From Rhyacophila brunnea (Eukaryota > Arthropoda > Insecta > Trichoptera > Rhyacophilidae), in the NCBI GenBank assembly GCA_022495005.1, contig JAGYXB010000051.1:1736001-1800000 (forward strand): a DNA stretch of 64,000 nt. Direction: 5' to 3'. This document shows positions 20,937 to 34,010 of this stretch, piece after piece; within the stretch, counting starts at the first letter, position 1; each line of letters begins with the position of its first letter. The position numbers were made by a program, and so were the translations under genes. A model generated the notes under the pieces. That model worked only from the letters and a program-made list of their open reading frames with translations. It was not told the DNA's origin and searched no databases.

Positions 20937-22046
20937 TACCTATATTCTATATTATAGTGAACACGGTGGAGATACTGGATGCTGGCATGGCTTGACAAGA
21001 AGCAAGAGGGTTGGCAAATGGTAGGGATTCTTGGAAGTGTCGATGCGCAAAATTTAAGGAGTGGACATAGATGAAGTAGATAGATCAATAATATAGTCTT
21101 GGCTCGTATTTTTTAGTCCTATATAAATTGTAATGTTTTCTTACTACGAGACCATTATTATTTGATTAATAACTGATTATATTTTTGCTAAAATAAAATT
21201 AATATAAGAAAACTACAAAAAATTACTAAAAAGGAAAATATTATTTTAAGCCATTATTTTTGTATCCACGTCCGCTCTTTCACTCCCCAAATCACGCTGT
21301 ATGAAATTATATTTTAAAATTTTAAAAATCTTGAAAAGTAGATCAATGATTTTTTTTTTACATTTTTATCGTTATGAAAAGTTTCAAATAAATAACATCA
21401 TTAACAAGATAGTTATTTCATTTGAAGAACGACAAATTAATGAAAATTCCATAATTAGGGTCCGGACCGCCCCCAAATTTTAAGAAAATATTTTTCTCAG
21501 TTATATATTATTTTATATTATGCATATTATTTTTATCCAATTTAAGTCCTGACCTGGAGAAAATTGAGTGTAAAATATGAAAAAAACTCTCACTGAAAAA
21601 GCGTTTCAGTTTGTAGTTTATCTTTTTATAGTATCGAGTAGATTTCCATGCCATTTTCATATGCGAGATATAGGGTCTAAATACATCTACAACCTACAAC
21701 CCTTTGTGTATTCAAATGGGGGGAAATACACCAATAAAGAGCTAAGTGAGCTAGAGATGCATTTATGAATATTGCTTGGAGTGGCGTGTTGATTTTGCTA
21801 ATGCAAAATAGTGATTGTTTTGCTTGTACAATAGCTAGATAACAAACGAAGGAAATATAGGTAGAGTAGAGTAGGGTATAATCATTCCAAGATTTTAAAA
21901 GCTTCCATTTGGTCTGAACTTTGACTAGTAGCTTAAAGCACCTACTTGTTACATGGGGGTAAACGATATAATATAAACGAAAAGAATCGTGCATATTTTA
22001 AGTAATTTTATTTTAACAGAGTTTTTTAAACCCTTCACAGTATTAT
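20937..22046. other. no gene recognised
   Basis: The first 150 bases have balanced composition (VNTVEILDAGMA then a stop) and may belong to the same unknown element as the preceding remnant. The rest is AT-rich with short chance frames only. Confidence 0.35.
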
Positions 22047-22276
22047 TTTTTTCCGACCATGTCCGATCCTAATAGGATCATATGGGCCTCCACAGGGTAG
22101 AGGTTTGTATTAACAGATTTTGTTTTTACGAGAAATGGATGTCAGCCACTTGCTCAACCTATTAGGTCCATACCCTGACTCATACACAAATTGAATTGTA
22201 CTTGCCAGACCCAGGATTCGAACCTGAGACCCACGGCGTGATAGTCCAACGCTTATGCCGCGCGGCCACCGTGGGT
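22047..22276 (-). repeat. tRNA-derived SINE, copy 1
   Basis: On the minus strand it starts CCCACGGTGGCCGCGCGGCA with a box A-like TGGCCGCGCGGCATAAGCG, followed by the consensus box B GGTTCGAATCC. A body follows (GACCTAATAGGTTGAGCAAG, then TTTCTCGTAAAAACAAAATC), ending ATCCTATTAGGATCGGACAT. The same head, body and tail occur at 42770-43009 and 58367-58614, with a diverged copy at 48690-48885. The tail carries the palindrome TCCTAATAGGA. There is no A-rich tail, and target duplications are not clear for this copy. Internal box A/B would direct Pol III transcription. Confidence 0.88.
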
Positions 22277-22349
22277 GTTTATAAAGAGATAGATAAAGAG
22301 ATAGATAAAAAAATATTATTATACAATTACAATTATTTACACTGAACAA

Positions 22350-22609
22350 TTATATTTCCAATCTGTCGACGCATTTCTTTAGGTCGTCTGTTGATATTTT
22401 ACCTTTTCCTGTAAATTTTAAAGCTGTTGTCGGTGGAAAAACGCTAGATTTAATTTCATAATCTAGATGGATTTCTAACAAATTAGACGTCGCCTCAAAA
22501 ATGTTAGATCTGGCAAAAGAAACGCTGAATGCTACGTCACCAAAACATTTAATATCTCAACGATTGACGTTTTACATGGTTCAACAATTAGTTCAACGGC
22601 TATTCTACA
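22350..22609 (-). pseudogene. coding-like tract of unknown identity, one frameshift
   Basis: On the minus strand, 22556 down to a TAA at 22350-22352 is open for 68 codons with balanced, protein-like composition: DIKCFGDVAFSVSFARSNIF, EATSNLLEIHLDYEIKSSVF, PPTTALKFTGKGKISTDDLK, KCVDRLEI. It has no ATG and no good acceptor at its left edge. The neighbouring frame just upstream reads CRIAVELIVEPCKTSIVEIL and NVLVT, and runs smoothly into it after a one-base shift, as if one protein were frameshifted. This suggests the C-terminus of a real protein, either a decayed gene copy or a last exon with an indel. A SINE sits about 75 bases beyond the stop, in what would be the 3' UTR. I do not recognise the family. 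Confidence 0.5.
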
Positions 22610-22924
22610 TTATGCGGGATTCATAGTAGGTATTATTGTAATCCATTATTAGCAGAGAGAAACCTTCACAGTCATCAGGAGACGCTGCAAACTTTTTAAA
22701 ATCCAACCGATCCAACGGATGCCCAGAACGACATAAAAAGCTCTTCCCATTCAACTATAATAATTAAAATACTTGTAGAGTGTGTCTCCGGCATCCTGTA
22801 ATTTGAGCAATTTGAGCAACAAGTATAAAATGGTAATCCACGCGTCTATGACTGTGGAGAGCGGTTGTGGCAAACATAGGGGAGTGTACTGATTTGCAGA
22901 GCCTATGATGATAATACAAGCTAT

Positions 22925-23554
22925 CAGGGGCGAAGGGTGGAGGTAGGCTGTTACGATTTGACATAAATATTGCACACTAAATTTCGTTTGTCATACGACT
23001 TTGTTTTTATTGAACTAAGACTAGAATTACAGATGGTGTTGGTTTATTTTTTTTTAAATCAATTAAACATTGCCTACACTAAAGATAAATAGTGTAAGTA
23101 TTCTATGAGCAATCTGACAAAATTGTGTACACTTTTTCATACATACTCATTTGTTTTCGTTGAAATAAGAATACAATAATATTACACGTGGTGTTCATTA
23201 GTTTTTTTTAATTCATTAAGCCCTGCCTAAACTAAATCATAATCACTAAAAATATTTTTCTATCTATAAAATATCTAAAATTATGTATGGTATATTTTTT
23301 ACTCTATGTTACTATTTTTTACTCTAATTATGTATGTTATATTTGTCTACTAATGGTATATTTTTTATTATTTTATAGATAAACGAATATTTTTTTACTA
23401 TTATCTACTATGGCTTTTGGAATTTTAAAAACTAACAAAAACTATCCACACATTGTAGTCTTAGTTTAATGAAAACAAATACATTTGATTGGCAAAGTTT
23501 AGTGTGTACTATTTATGTCGGATCTTAACAGCCTACCTCCACCCTTCGCCACTG
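22925..23554. mobile_element. foldback hAT-like MITE, family 3, copy B
   Basis: This 630-bp relative of 17537-18133 has left end CAGGGGCGAAGGGTGGAGGT and right end, reverse-complemented, CAGTGGCGAAGGGTGGAGGT. The flanks CAAGCTAT (22917-22924) and TAAGCTAT (23555-23562) match at 7 of 8 bases. The arms are complementary through GGCTGTTA.GAT and the GATGGTGT block. It is longer than copy A partly because of a local duplication around TATATTTTTTACTCTA near 23290-23345. It has no coding capacity. Confidence 0.92.
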
Positions 23555-24521
23555 TAAGCTATAGTATTGAGCCCCTGCAAAAACTATGGCGTGAAACCAG
23601 CTATCGTATCACACGTGTTGCACGTCACCACTATAAATATTACTTCTAGTGTAGTAGGTATATTGTCAAGATTAAATGGTAATGATTTTTGGCTAAGTAG
23701 ATAAAATAAATGGCGCATCATTTAAAATTATTTACCGAAAACTCTTAACTAGATAAGGATTCAATTGTTGCTGTTTTCCAATAAATAGAATAATTAATAA
23801 TAGTGATGTAAAAATTGCGCACATTAAAATTACTTTATAATTTAATTAGTTGATTAAATACCGTTTTTACTTTAAGACGTTTATCGGTTAGGTATACGTT
23901 TTTATAGCAGGAAGCAATTTTCGTAATACGAAAAAGAAAAAAATATAATGAAGTTATGGAATGAATTATATTTGAAAGAGTCGAGATAAAACATGAAAAA
24001 ATATTTACTCTCTCTCACACAAAAAAGACCTTCCTTTATTCTTACTTACTTAGCGCATATAAAGGAAGGAGGCTAGCGATCCATTGACAAGATTAAAAAC
24101 GGTGACTTGAGACTGGAGGTTATATCTCCGGAGAGAAATGTTTTCTCGGAAACTTTATCTATCTCTTTAAAAATCCATAAAATTTACCTAATCCGCAAAA
24201 ACACAAGCGGGCTTACCATTTTCATCGTTTGCATTAAAAAAAATTAAAAGCATTTTCACTGGATTTGAAGAAGGAAGTGTAAGTACTGTTTTTTACTTAT
24301 TACAAATTTCAACATATTTTAAATTATTTGTTATCATAAAATATTAGTATGTAAAAAAATCGAATAATTAATAAAAAATAATCACACGTGTTTAACCTTT
24401 TTCTCATTTCTTGGTGTAACAAAAGACGTAATAGAAATAGACGATCAGCTCACTTGGTGTCCAGAGAGATTTATACATTATATGTGTACGTAAGATAAGA
24501 TTAACAAAATGTGTTTTTAAA
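23555..24521. other. AT-rich stretch, no gene seen
   Basis: No coding motif or repeat end recognised. Confidence 0.4.
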
Positions 24522-24660
24522 TCACGTTCCATCATCCACTCTTGGATGAAGACCTCCACTAGCTTCCTCTACTTTTTTCCATCTCTTAGTTCTTCACTAC
24601 TACGTACATATCAAAGAGCTGCATAAGTCTATCCAGCGATTTTTAAGTAGTCCCTGTGGT
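24522..24660 (-). pseudogene. probable LINE (RTE-like) C-terminal remnant
   Basis: On the minus strand the last frame reads RWKKVEEASGGLHPRVDDGT and a TGA at 24522-24524. A few codons upstream, in another frame, is NRWIDL. The order RWIDL, then R.WKK.VEEA, then HP is that of RTE/CR1-like C-termini. Frameshifts separate the pieces and only ~140 bases are recognisable. Confidence 0.4.
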
Positions 24661-24866
24661 CATTTAGTGCCCCTTGGGTATCACTATATGACGGCATTTG
24701 TACAGCGGTTGTCCACTCGCCGAGCGACATGTCCAGTCCAATGCCATTTTTTCATCGCTAACTCTTGTCTGCTTTCTTATCAGTTGTTTTTTTTTGTGGC
24801 CTTTCCGCGTAATTTTTGGATTTTTCTGGCATTAAGACTTCATATTTTACATATTGTATACGTGAG

Positions 24867-24995
24867 AATTGGTAGGACAAATTGGTTGAACACTTTACAC
24901 TCAAGTCACAATGGGAGGACACTTTTGAAAATACTGTTCGGGCGCCCACATGCACTTCATGACAGTTTTGTTCTGCGAGCAATCTCGCCATAAAT
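24867..24995 (+). repeat. dispersed coding-like repeat V, copy 1
   Basis: The translation IGRTNWLNTLHSSHNGRTLL, KILFGRPHALHDSFVLRAIS parallels TGSAHWLNSSRFNRNGSLLL, KILFMHSNAPHSRLILREIS on the minus strand at 61445-61605. The DNA is alignable over about 125 bases without gaps. Matching in one reading frame suggests a decayed transposon coding segment. The family is not recognised. Confidence 0.55.
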
Positions 24996-27900
24996 AATAT
25001 CACCATCGATTCATATTATTTGTTTCTAAGATAGAGTTGTTAACTCGATGAATTTTAATGCCATTGATGAATATTGGTTATCATTTTAATTACAAATTTT
25101 TCTACTCAAATAGTAATTTATTTGGAACCATCGCTAAATCCGAAGCCATGTGAGTGGGAAAATTAAATTTGTCACCCCAAAATTATAATCACTTGTTACG
25201 TGTGCCTTTCTTGTTGCAGTTGAAGGAGTTTATTATTTAGCATTTTAGAAATAGGGGCGAAAATTTTATATAATCACAAGGGAGCTTTTTATACGAACAT
25301 ATTATGATTGTATTATTTTCTATATTATATTAATCGATTCTGTTGACTTTGATTCGTGAAGGTCGTCATGCATTTGAATTAATCGTAATTTACTTAAGTT
25401 AAAAACATAAGTAAATCTTATTGGAATATATTTATCAGGGAGATCTAGCTACAAATGTTAACACAAATTGTTCAATCCTCAATAAAAATAAATGCTTACA
25501 TATTTCCATCCGTCATCATCGTATATCTTAAAGTGTTGTGTATTACCTGAAACAAACAAAAATAAAACAATTAGTATTTGATTAAATTAAAACTACTCAC
25601 CTCTTGTTTATATTTTAAACAATCACAAGATAAGATAAAAAGCATTTATACACAAAACCACTTTGTAAGTAAGTACATTTTTCTTTTACAAATATTTCAC
25701 TTTGATGCAGATATGATAATATATAATAATATTTGCTTTGACCAATAAAATACAGCAACACTTTATACCTACGTTAATAATAATTATAATGTTTTAATAT
25801 TAATACTATCGACCGATAGTACTTGAATATAGATAGAATAGTACAAAACTTAATTCCATTAGAATTTATAATGTTTTAGTAAAATTACAGAACATTAAAT
25901 TTGTAAGTGCACAATTTCCACATAGTATAAAATAAAATAAGTATAAGAAACGACCTTTAAAAAAATTATAGATGTTAATCGAAATGTATCACGTATACTT
26001 GAATGAGACAAAGTTAAATTCAGACTTACAGCTTGCGTCACCCCTACAAAATAAGTATTATTTTTCTCAGTATTCTTAAATTAGTATTGAAAAGTTTGTC
26101 TTACTAACCCTACTGCTTACTCTTCTACTCGGTATCACGTTATATCACAATATTTTTGACCCCATGTCTAAATTACGTGATATTATTGACCTTTCCCTCT
26201 TCGTGAAAAAATATTTTATTATCAGAAAAGTTTATATTTGTTGGTTTTTCGAAGCCACATTTTCTGCAATCCCCTAACATACGTCACGAATCATTAAATT
26301 ATATCAGACCCCATCCCCTCCATTAGAACTCATGAACGACGCCTTACAGATATGTATATATATATAAATATATTATAAATTCATTTTACGTAAGTAATTT
26401 TTAAATCCTTTAAAATATACGAAAAAAAAACCACGTTGAATTCAAATTCATATCATTCATTCACTATACAAATGAGTCGCATTATCTTATAAGCTATATA
26501 ATCATTAATTGTCTATCTCTGACACATGCGAATTAATTCTAATAACTATAGCTCAGTTTTAAAAATTTTATTAAGGTAATGATATTACACACATGATTAC
26601 TGATGCGGTCAGGAGTTTAAGTCAAATTTATCTGTGTTATTCTTACACATGAATATTATAAATTATTTGTTTTATTGAATATGTTCCGAATAATATATAT
26701 ATATACAATTTTAGAATGTTAGAATCTTATTATTGAAATATATGCTTTGTCTTACACAAGTGTTAGGTTCTACTTTACTTATATATAGTAAGTTAGTTCG
26801 AGTATATTATATATTTGTATACCTACACTCTACAGTATACGATTTGTACGTATGCATGACCAGCAGACGCTATCTGCTTAGCGACAGGTGTTCTCAATTG
26901 CTTAGTAGATAGGTAATATGTTTCCCAGGCGGCAATTTAGCCCAAATCTCTATTACCTAAAGGTACCCACTTTATAAACTGAAGCGTCTAATCATATACG
27001 TAGATATATAAAGAAATTTTTACGATATTATACCGAAAATTCGGAGAGCATATCTGTGTACGAAAGTAAAAGGGACATACGTAAAAACACTGCTATTCAG
27101 GAGAATCAAAAGCAGATTCAATTTTTTAATTTCCTGTATTTTACATGAAGCCAATATTACAAAATATAAAAAGGCTTAATAAATAACGGTAATAACTTAA
27201 CTAACTAAATGATTGGCTTTGAGCTTGGCTGCCCCACGGAGAGATTTCTTAACCGATTATTAATTGACGATAATGATCTGGCAATTTGTTCAACTTATTA
27301 GTTCCAAAAACGCAATAAAAAATAAAATGTGGATTTTCACGGAGACACGGGATTTCAAAATTCATGCTTTCATGGTAAGCAGAGACTTTACCACACGTCA
27401 ATATTTAAACAATAAACTCTGTAATAAGTAAAGTACACAGAGTAAACTAAGTAGACCACATTTTAAGAATTTAATATTTTAGTCCACTTAAATTCCACTC
27501 ACGCAAGTGGAATATATCAATACGCGAAACAATTTGGTTGAATACAATCATTGACCTCCCAGTTGGTATTATCAATGGCAAGTTATATAAATGTGTCTTG
27601 AAAAAAACAATCAAGCTTACTAATGCTTCTGATTTCGACGATTGTTATCATGGGGATACATGGAAATACAGAATACAGACAGGTCTGCTTGTATGTTAGT
27701 TTTTTTTATTTAAATACTGCTTTACTATTTTATATTCCCTAAGAAGTGAGATATCTGAAGTCTCTTTCTTTCGACGTGTGTAACATTGTGTGAAAATGAC
27801 GTGAAATAACAACCTTTTTTCAGTCATTTGCGTCTTTTAACTGTGAGTTAATATGTTTTGTGTTTTTTTCTTAATTTAAGTCATTATCAGAACACAGCAC

Positions 27901-28979
27901 AAGAGCACTACAAAACAAAAACACAAATAGTTAAAATTAAAATAATGTAGCCAACGCTTGTAAAATGTTACGTCGTATTGACAAAATAATGTTGATAATA
28001 TAAGATACCACGTGGCGCGAAGGAAATGTCAAAGCAGGACAGCATGTATATTCCATTTATATACCGTCTTAATTCGGATTAAGTAGGTACCTACAGTTGA
28101 TAGTTTATTAACGTGTAAGCCATATTAAATAACAATATTGAACTTTGTTAAAGTTTGAATAAATTTTAAGCCAAGGTACTACATGTTTATATTTCTCAAT
28201 ATCTACTATCAAATCCTAAAGTCTAAAGCTTAATCCCTATCGTCAAAGGGGCCATCTTTAGTGGAGTCTCTTTTCAATATTAAATATCGCTCACTTGTTT
28301 GGCGACATCTTTCGCTTTAGAGGTCGAGCATAAAAAGGTGCCTTTACGAACAGGGCGTAGTGTCATTATATTTATTATGAAGGTTTCTCGTGACATAATC
28401 GAACATCAATAATGCCGTGCGGACGTTTTCTTTACTTTCAATAAAATCGTGCGCACAATATAAAATAGTGTTTCATGGATACTTCATCAATATCTATAAC
28501 TAGTAATCCAGATTACAGTAGTGTAAATTATTGTTCTTTTGTGTTAAGATTAAGAGTTGTAACCCGGATGATTTCACCGTTGGGCAGCAGCCTTCTCCAC
28601 ATTCTGTGCTTATCTCAATCAGAATTCAGTACCAGTGACAACCAGAGGGCCGTAGATAAACCATGCATGCTTAGGGAAGCAAATTATAAAGGGCGGAGAT
28701 GAGTCTATTTCGTTTGGAAACTATCGGCATCTTAGTTTTAATAATCATAAGGGGGCATCAGACTTTCATGTACCTAAAACTACCGTTGTTTGATAGTCGA
28801 TTTCGTAGAAATTCTCTAATACTCAGTAGATGCTATGTATGCTCCTAACAATTTTGCATACAAATTGAGACTTAAACTGAAAGGGGACGGTATTAAGTCT
28901 GCATAAGGGCGGCACTTTGCCTAGAGACGTCACTGTTCACCACACATAACAGCTGATAAGGGAATACCCTTTTTGTTAG
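24996..28979. other. long AT-rich stretch, no gene seen
   Basis: About 4 kb with no recognised coding motif, transposon end or RNA gene. It includes short AT dinucleotide runs near 26345-26375 and 26690-26706. A perfect 8-bp hairpin, ATTCCACT-CACGCA-AGTGGAAT, lies near 27491-27512. The frame at 28475-28702 (plus) has no supporting motif. Confidence 0.4.
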
Positions 28980-29215
28980 TTTTGATACGGATTGTTCATC
29001 TGAAAGGTGCTCATCTTCGTCCTCAACAACCTGACAAGTATCCTGAGTGTTCCAGTTTTTACAATGTTGCAATTGTAAAATACAGCGCAGGACAACCTGG
29101 AGAATCTGTCTCCAATAAAAAGCTCGCTGATGATTATTCGTTTGTCCGTTTGGGCGTCTACTATTCTCAACATTCTTCTTCTGCACCACATTTCGAAGGC
29201 GTCTAGTATCTTTAC
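28980..29215 (-). pseudogene. RTE/CFDP2-type retrotransposon internal remnant
   Basis: On the minus strand the frame reads KILDAFEMWCRRRMLRIVDA, then QTDKRIIISELFIGDR. After a shift a neighbouring frame gives LQVVLRCILQ. DAFEMW.WRRMLRI..T.KR.N.SIL.EL...R....V..RIL is the conserved block preceding the GHI motif of RTE-like reverse transcriptases, the same block as at 4370. No catalytic domain is present and frames are shifted. Confidence 0.7.
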
Positions 29216-30164
29216 CTTTACATCATCTCGTATTTACGTATCTCAGTCTGGGCTAAGTAGCCATTAGAGGTTTGAATAAAAATGACAGTGAAATAATTAA
29301 ACAAGTCTTTGAAATTTCACTAGTAATTTTTGAACTCGGCATTCCATTTCAGGATAAAATATTGAATCGCACGATTAAGAGTTTAATATTTATTTAATCC
29401 AGGGATATTTGGATAAGGGACAAATTGCGAAACATTGATAAAAAAATAGCTATAGTGTATGGCATCAAAATTATATGAATTCATACGAACAAAAAACATA
29501 CCTTTTACGTATCTACAATTTGTTTCAGAATGTTCAAATCAGCTGATCCCAACGACCGGCGGTACAAAAAAGAATCCGTTATGATTGCGAGGATATTAAA
29601 TAAATAATACAAGCAGGAAAGGTACATAATAATACCGGACAGGTAGACGCAGCTGATGCATGTGTATAGTATGGAATGCTCACGGCACGCGCTACCTCGT
29701 ACGTGGCAGGTGGCAATAAAGGGTCCCCCCGCCAGGACAGGTAGCTGCTACAGCCTTTGCCGAAAGAAGTATAGGCGAAGAATATCAGGTTACAACGTTT
29801 TATCTTCAAATCCGTTCCTAAACATAGCATTACTAGGAGGATAAATTACTAGGACAACGTTTTCAATCGAGACAAGAATCGTAATTACGACATTTTTTTC
29901 AGCGCTCGAAATGGAAACTTTTACGAACCGGAGCGTTCGACAATTTTTCAAAAATATTATAGTGTGTTCGATTTTGTTATACCTATATCTACTAATAAAC
30001 ACTAAATCGACCCCTACAACCGGCTACTGACGATCTTATAACAAGGAAATGACTGAAACTTCAATAAAAATATGAATAATATGTTTTTTTTTAATAGTTA
30101 ATGTTATAAATATGTAGAACTAGGCATAAGAAGTGTAACAAACATTTTACCTGGTCACATAATT
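29216..30164. other. no gene recognised
   Basis: The patch 29620-29780 is GC-balanced and open in several frames, but shows no motif and no repeat partner in the window. The rest is AT-rich. Confidence 0.35.
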
Positions 30165-30870
30165 CCAGTCAGGTATAAAGCCACGCTTATGCTAGGGCGC
30201 GTGGCGCAAATAAAGTCGTATATTGAGATGCACGTCGCGTAATGTGACGCTGTCACGGTGACAAATTTAGTCTAAGGTTTCGTCATTTTGCAGAATATTT
30301 TGAACGGTCACCACCTCTGTAAATTCAATGATAGAGAATGCAAACTGCAATGTATTAATATTTTGAATTATTATTCATTATTCGGGCTAAATAAAATTAA
30401 TTTTAATAGTTTGTACGTCTGCATACGTTAAAATTACTGCGATATTATATCTATACCAGACCATAGATAATATACAACTTCTTATAGAAAATACACAGTG
30501 CCAACAGCTAAAAACAAAAAACACGCGATGTTGACATGAGTCGAAAATGTGTAAGCATGTAGAAAATGATGAAACTTTCATGCAGGTGTCGATGCAGTGC
30601 GGTAGAACGTGAGGTGACCTCATTATTGTTTTGGTGATTTCGGCAGACTAATCGGCAGAAACAGACAATGTTCGTTCAAAGGTTCAAAATGTGCTTCGGG
30701 ATGGGAGCATCAGTCTGATAACATTTTTAACACCATGAAAAATGACATTACACATTTTTTTCCCATATCGGCAGCTTACTCTGACGTCAGGTGATATTAC
30801 GCGACGTGCATTTCAATATAATCACAACTTAATGGGCACCTCGCTCTTTGCCAGGATCGCCCGCTTAATT
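30165..30870. mobile_element. candidate MITE bounded by ~40-bp inverted repeats
   Basis: The sequence from 30218, TATATTGAGATGCACGTCGC then GTAATGTGACGCTGTCA, is the near-complement of 30782-30824. Reverse-complemented, the right arm reads TATATTGAAATGCACGTCGC, then GTAATATCACCTGACGTCA. Weaker similarity extends outward (GGGCGCGTGG against GAGCGAGGTG). About 525 bases separate the arms. Element edges and target duplications were not resolved. Confidence 0.6.
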
Positions 30871-33800
30871 TTAATTGTCTAAATTTATATCAATACGTAT
30901 CGTATCACCTTTTAAAATAAATACTTTTCCACCCTAACTCGCTGATTATTGTACGCCAACGAAATAGGTAACAGTCTTTATAATTATTATGATATCAATT
31001 TCGACTAAAGATTGAAGGCTGAAATATATTGACAAACAATTATTTATTATTCTCTTTTCCTGTATCTACCGTCATAAACAGTGGATTATCTTCCTAACCC
31101 CACATGAAATCACACATACATACTTGTAAATAACCCATGCATTACTATCATTATTAATTATACCATATTAATTGTTTTAGTAGTGACACACAATATAATA
31201 TTCAGACCCCGAAGATGTAGTCTCAAGAATTTCACGAACCGGAAAAAAGCTCCTGTCCGCTCCAGTCTTTTTCAAGCCCTAATTGTTTTCGTCAATAATA
31301 TTTGTTTATTTAGTAAAGAATACTGGGACCTACGTAATTAGCCGTGGATTTAAATCATATGTATTTTTTTTAAATTATGTTCTTGTGTCGACTGAAAAAA
31401 AAATTTCCAGAAATCTACACCTTAAAAGCATTTTTTTTTTAAATTAAATGTATAAGAACGTAAATTTTTGATCTTTCTTAGTGTCTAGCACATTTCAAGC
31501 TCAATTTATAATCTACAAAATAAAAAATAAAAATTTTATGTCACATAATAACTGACCTTTATTTTTTTAATGTATGACCTCCATAAAAAGTTGTAAATCA
31601 AACCAGAGTAACCTCTGATATTTAAATCAATCTTGTTCATAGGTGTTCATTATCGCGTTGTCAAAAATCCTGTCAGACTAATAACGAATGACGGCAAATT
31701 TGACGAATAGAATTCCACGAAGAGAATTTCACACTAATTGTATTAGTTGCCGAAAAAAATCGATGCGTTTTTAATAACAACCCCCTTTTTATGAACACAC
31801 TGTATTCCATTAAAAAGACCATCCGTCATACGGTGCGACAGGCTGTGTTTACGTGAGAAAGAGTAAAATATAATGTAACAATGTGTAATGGTTCATTATT
31901 TGTCAATTAAGGGTTGTTTTTGAATGGATGACTAAATATTGACTCCAACATTAGTTTTTTTTCTATTCAGCTGACATGCCATTCGATTTGAATAATTGCC
32001 ATATTCCTATTGGAATAGCCTTAATTATATATTTTTAAAAGCATAATATTAAGTTAAAGAATTTTGACAGTCAGTAATAATACAAATTTATAAACACGTA
32101 AACTTTCAAACCCTATTTACAAATTTTCCGAAACATAAAAGAAATTATGAATAGAATGAGTATTTATACAAAACTATGAATTAATCCGGTACCTTAAATT
32201 TAGTAGTTGGTTAGTAAAGTATCAAAAAAAACAATTAATACTCCGTGTGTAAACTTATTGTAAAAAAGTCAATACGTTCGAACGAATGACGTTTTAAAGA
32301 CTTATTTCATTCGTCTGGATATTACTAACGGTACGATACTCGACAACAAAGGAAAACTACGTCTCAGTTTAAAATGCGGGATTCATAACTTTTCTTTCTC
32401 TCACTCATGTAGCAGGTCGTGAGTGATGTAATACGAAAACTACTTCCAAGTTGGTAAGCTGTTTAAAATAATAAAAATATAAATGGCTAATGCTTCCTCA
32501 TCAAAATCACAACAAAATGATAATATATAACAACATAAATTCGATCGATCCATCCCGCGATCGACGCGTTGGACATATTTAGTATAAGATATTATTACTG
32601 AAAAAAATTTGTATTTTAATTTAAAACTTTAAATATATGTTGCCATTCTTAAGTAGAAATATTTTTGTTATTAGATACTAAATAAAGCTAAGTCTGTAAA
32701 AGATACACGATTTTATTGCATTTTATAATTCCACGTACTGCGACATTTACGCGCATATAAAAACGCAAGACTCAAAATATCCGCAATCAAAAAATCTCTC
32801 TTACAACTTTCTTCGCTGGGTTTTATATTGCATATTATTCGTGAGTCGAGTTACAGTAACTCACGTAAGTTGAGGACAATTTTCATATTATTTATTCTAA
32901 ATTACTGTATTTTATATTGTACTCTTACAACTTGGGGTGGGGGGATTCAATAATCAAAAGAACTTGTGATGCAGAAGTATTTATTTTTAAAAATAGAACG
33001 ATAGTTCAATCAATAAATTAGAGGGTTAAAATTACGAATGAAACTAAGATTCTGAAATCTCCCGGTTTCGACAGTTGCAAGCAATATTGACATAAAACTG
33101 TTATGGAATCAAAATTTAAATTGACGATGCTAATAATAACAACTGAAACAAGATATATTATGCGTATACAGTGGTGTCTATGATTTTGTTTCTATGCATA
33201 TTCTAATTAGGACAAAGAAGAAAAAAAAATAAACGTTATAACAAAAAAATCTTTCTGTACTTTTAGAAAAATTGCTACAAATGAAACATTAGCTATAGTT
33301 TAATGGCATTAAAGGGTTACATAGTCGGCATCAAAGAATTCGAACTTAAATACATAATATATTTTTATGTTTATATATTATTACATTAGTTTTTATGTAA
33401 AATTTGATGACAATTATATGCGTTTGTTATTTGTATACATATCGCAAAAATATCCCAATACGAATAACTCGTGAATATTATAGAATTATTGAATGGTTTT
33501 GAAACAAAGTTATTATTGTTAATTCTATTTTAGCTTAATTGTTTACGTTGACAGCTGTTTCTGGCTATAAGCCCATCAACTATAACGAAAGGTGAAGATT
33601 AAACTTAACAATAATAACTTTATTTTTTATAACGGAGTTCTACTACGTGAACGTCAATTCAAATAATATAATATTATTTTAATAATAATCTTATTTGTTT
33701 CGATTAAAATCATATTAAAAATATAATCAATAGATTTTCTAAGCATTATTGTTAGAACAAACCTCAGCTTTCATTAAAACGCCTACAAAATAATAACCGT

Positions 33801-34010
33801 TTTATTTAACTTTTGAGACAGGGGCACAGGGGACTCTGCCACTACGCATTGGTAATCCAACTGTCACACCGTTTGTTTTGCGTATGATTACGAGTTATAT
33901 ATGAAAAAAAAATATTTAAATTTAAAATATTATTAAAAATTAAGGTTGAGCGTTTTTAAATTCAGATTTCATCAAAAATACATCAACCTCACGTTATGCT
34001 ACGACAGTCG
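30871..34010. other. long AT-rich stretch, no gene seen
   Basis: No coding motif, RNA gene or transposon end recognised in about 3.1 kb. A short GTGAGT...ACTCAC hairpin lies near 32841-32864. Confidence 0.4.

Noticed and set aside
26340..26710. Microsatellite loci
   Set aside because: The AT runs are short and typical background for this composition.
33420..33610. Dispersed repeat shared with 45280-45400 (AAACAAAGTT ... ACAGCTGT ... CCCAT)
   Set aside because: Only short anchors match and spacing differs. Similarity is too weak to separate from chance in AT-rich DNA.
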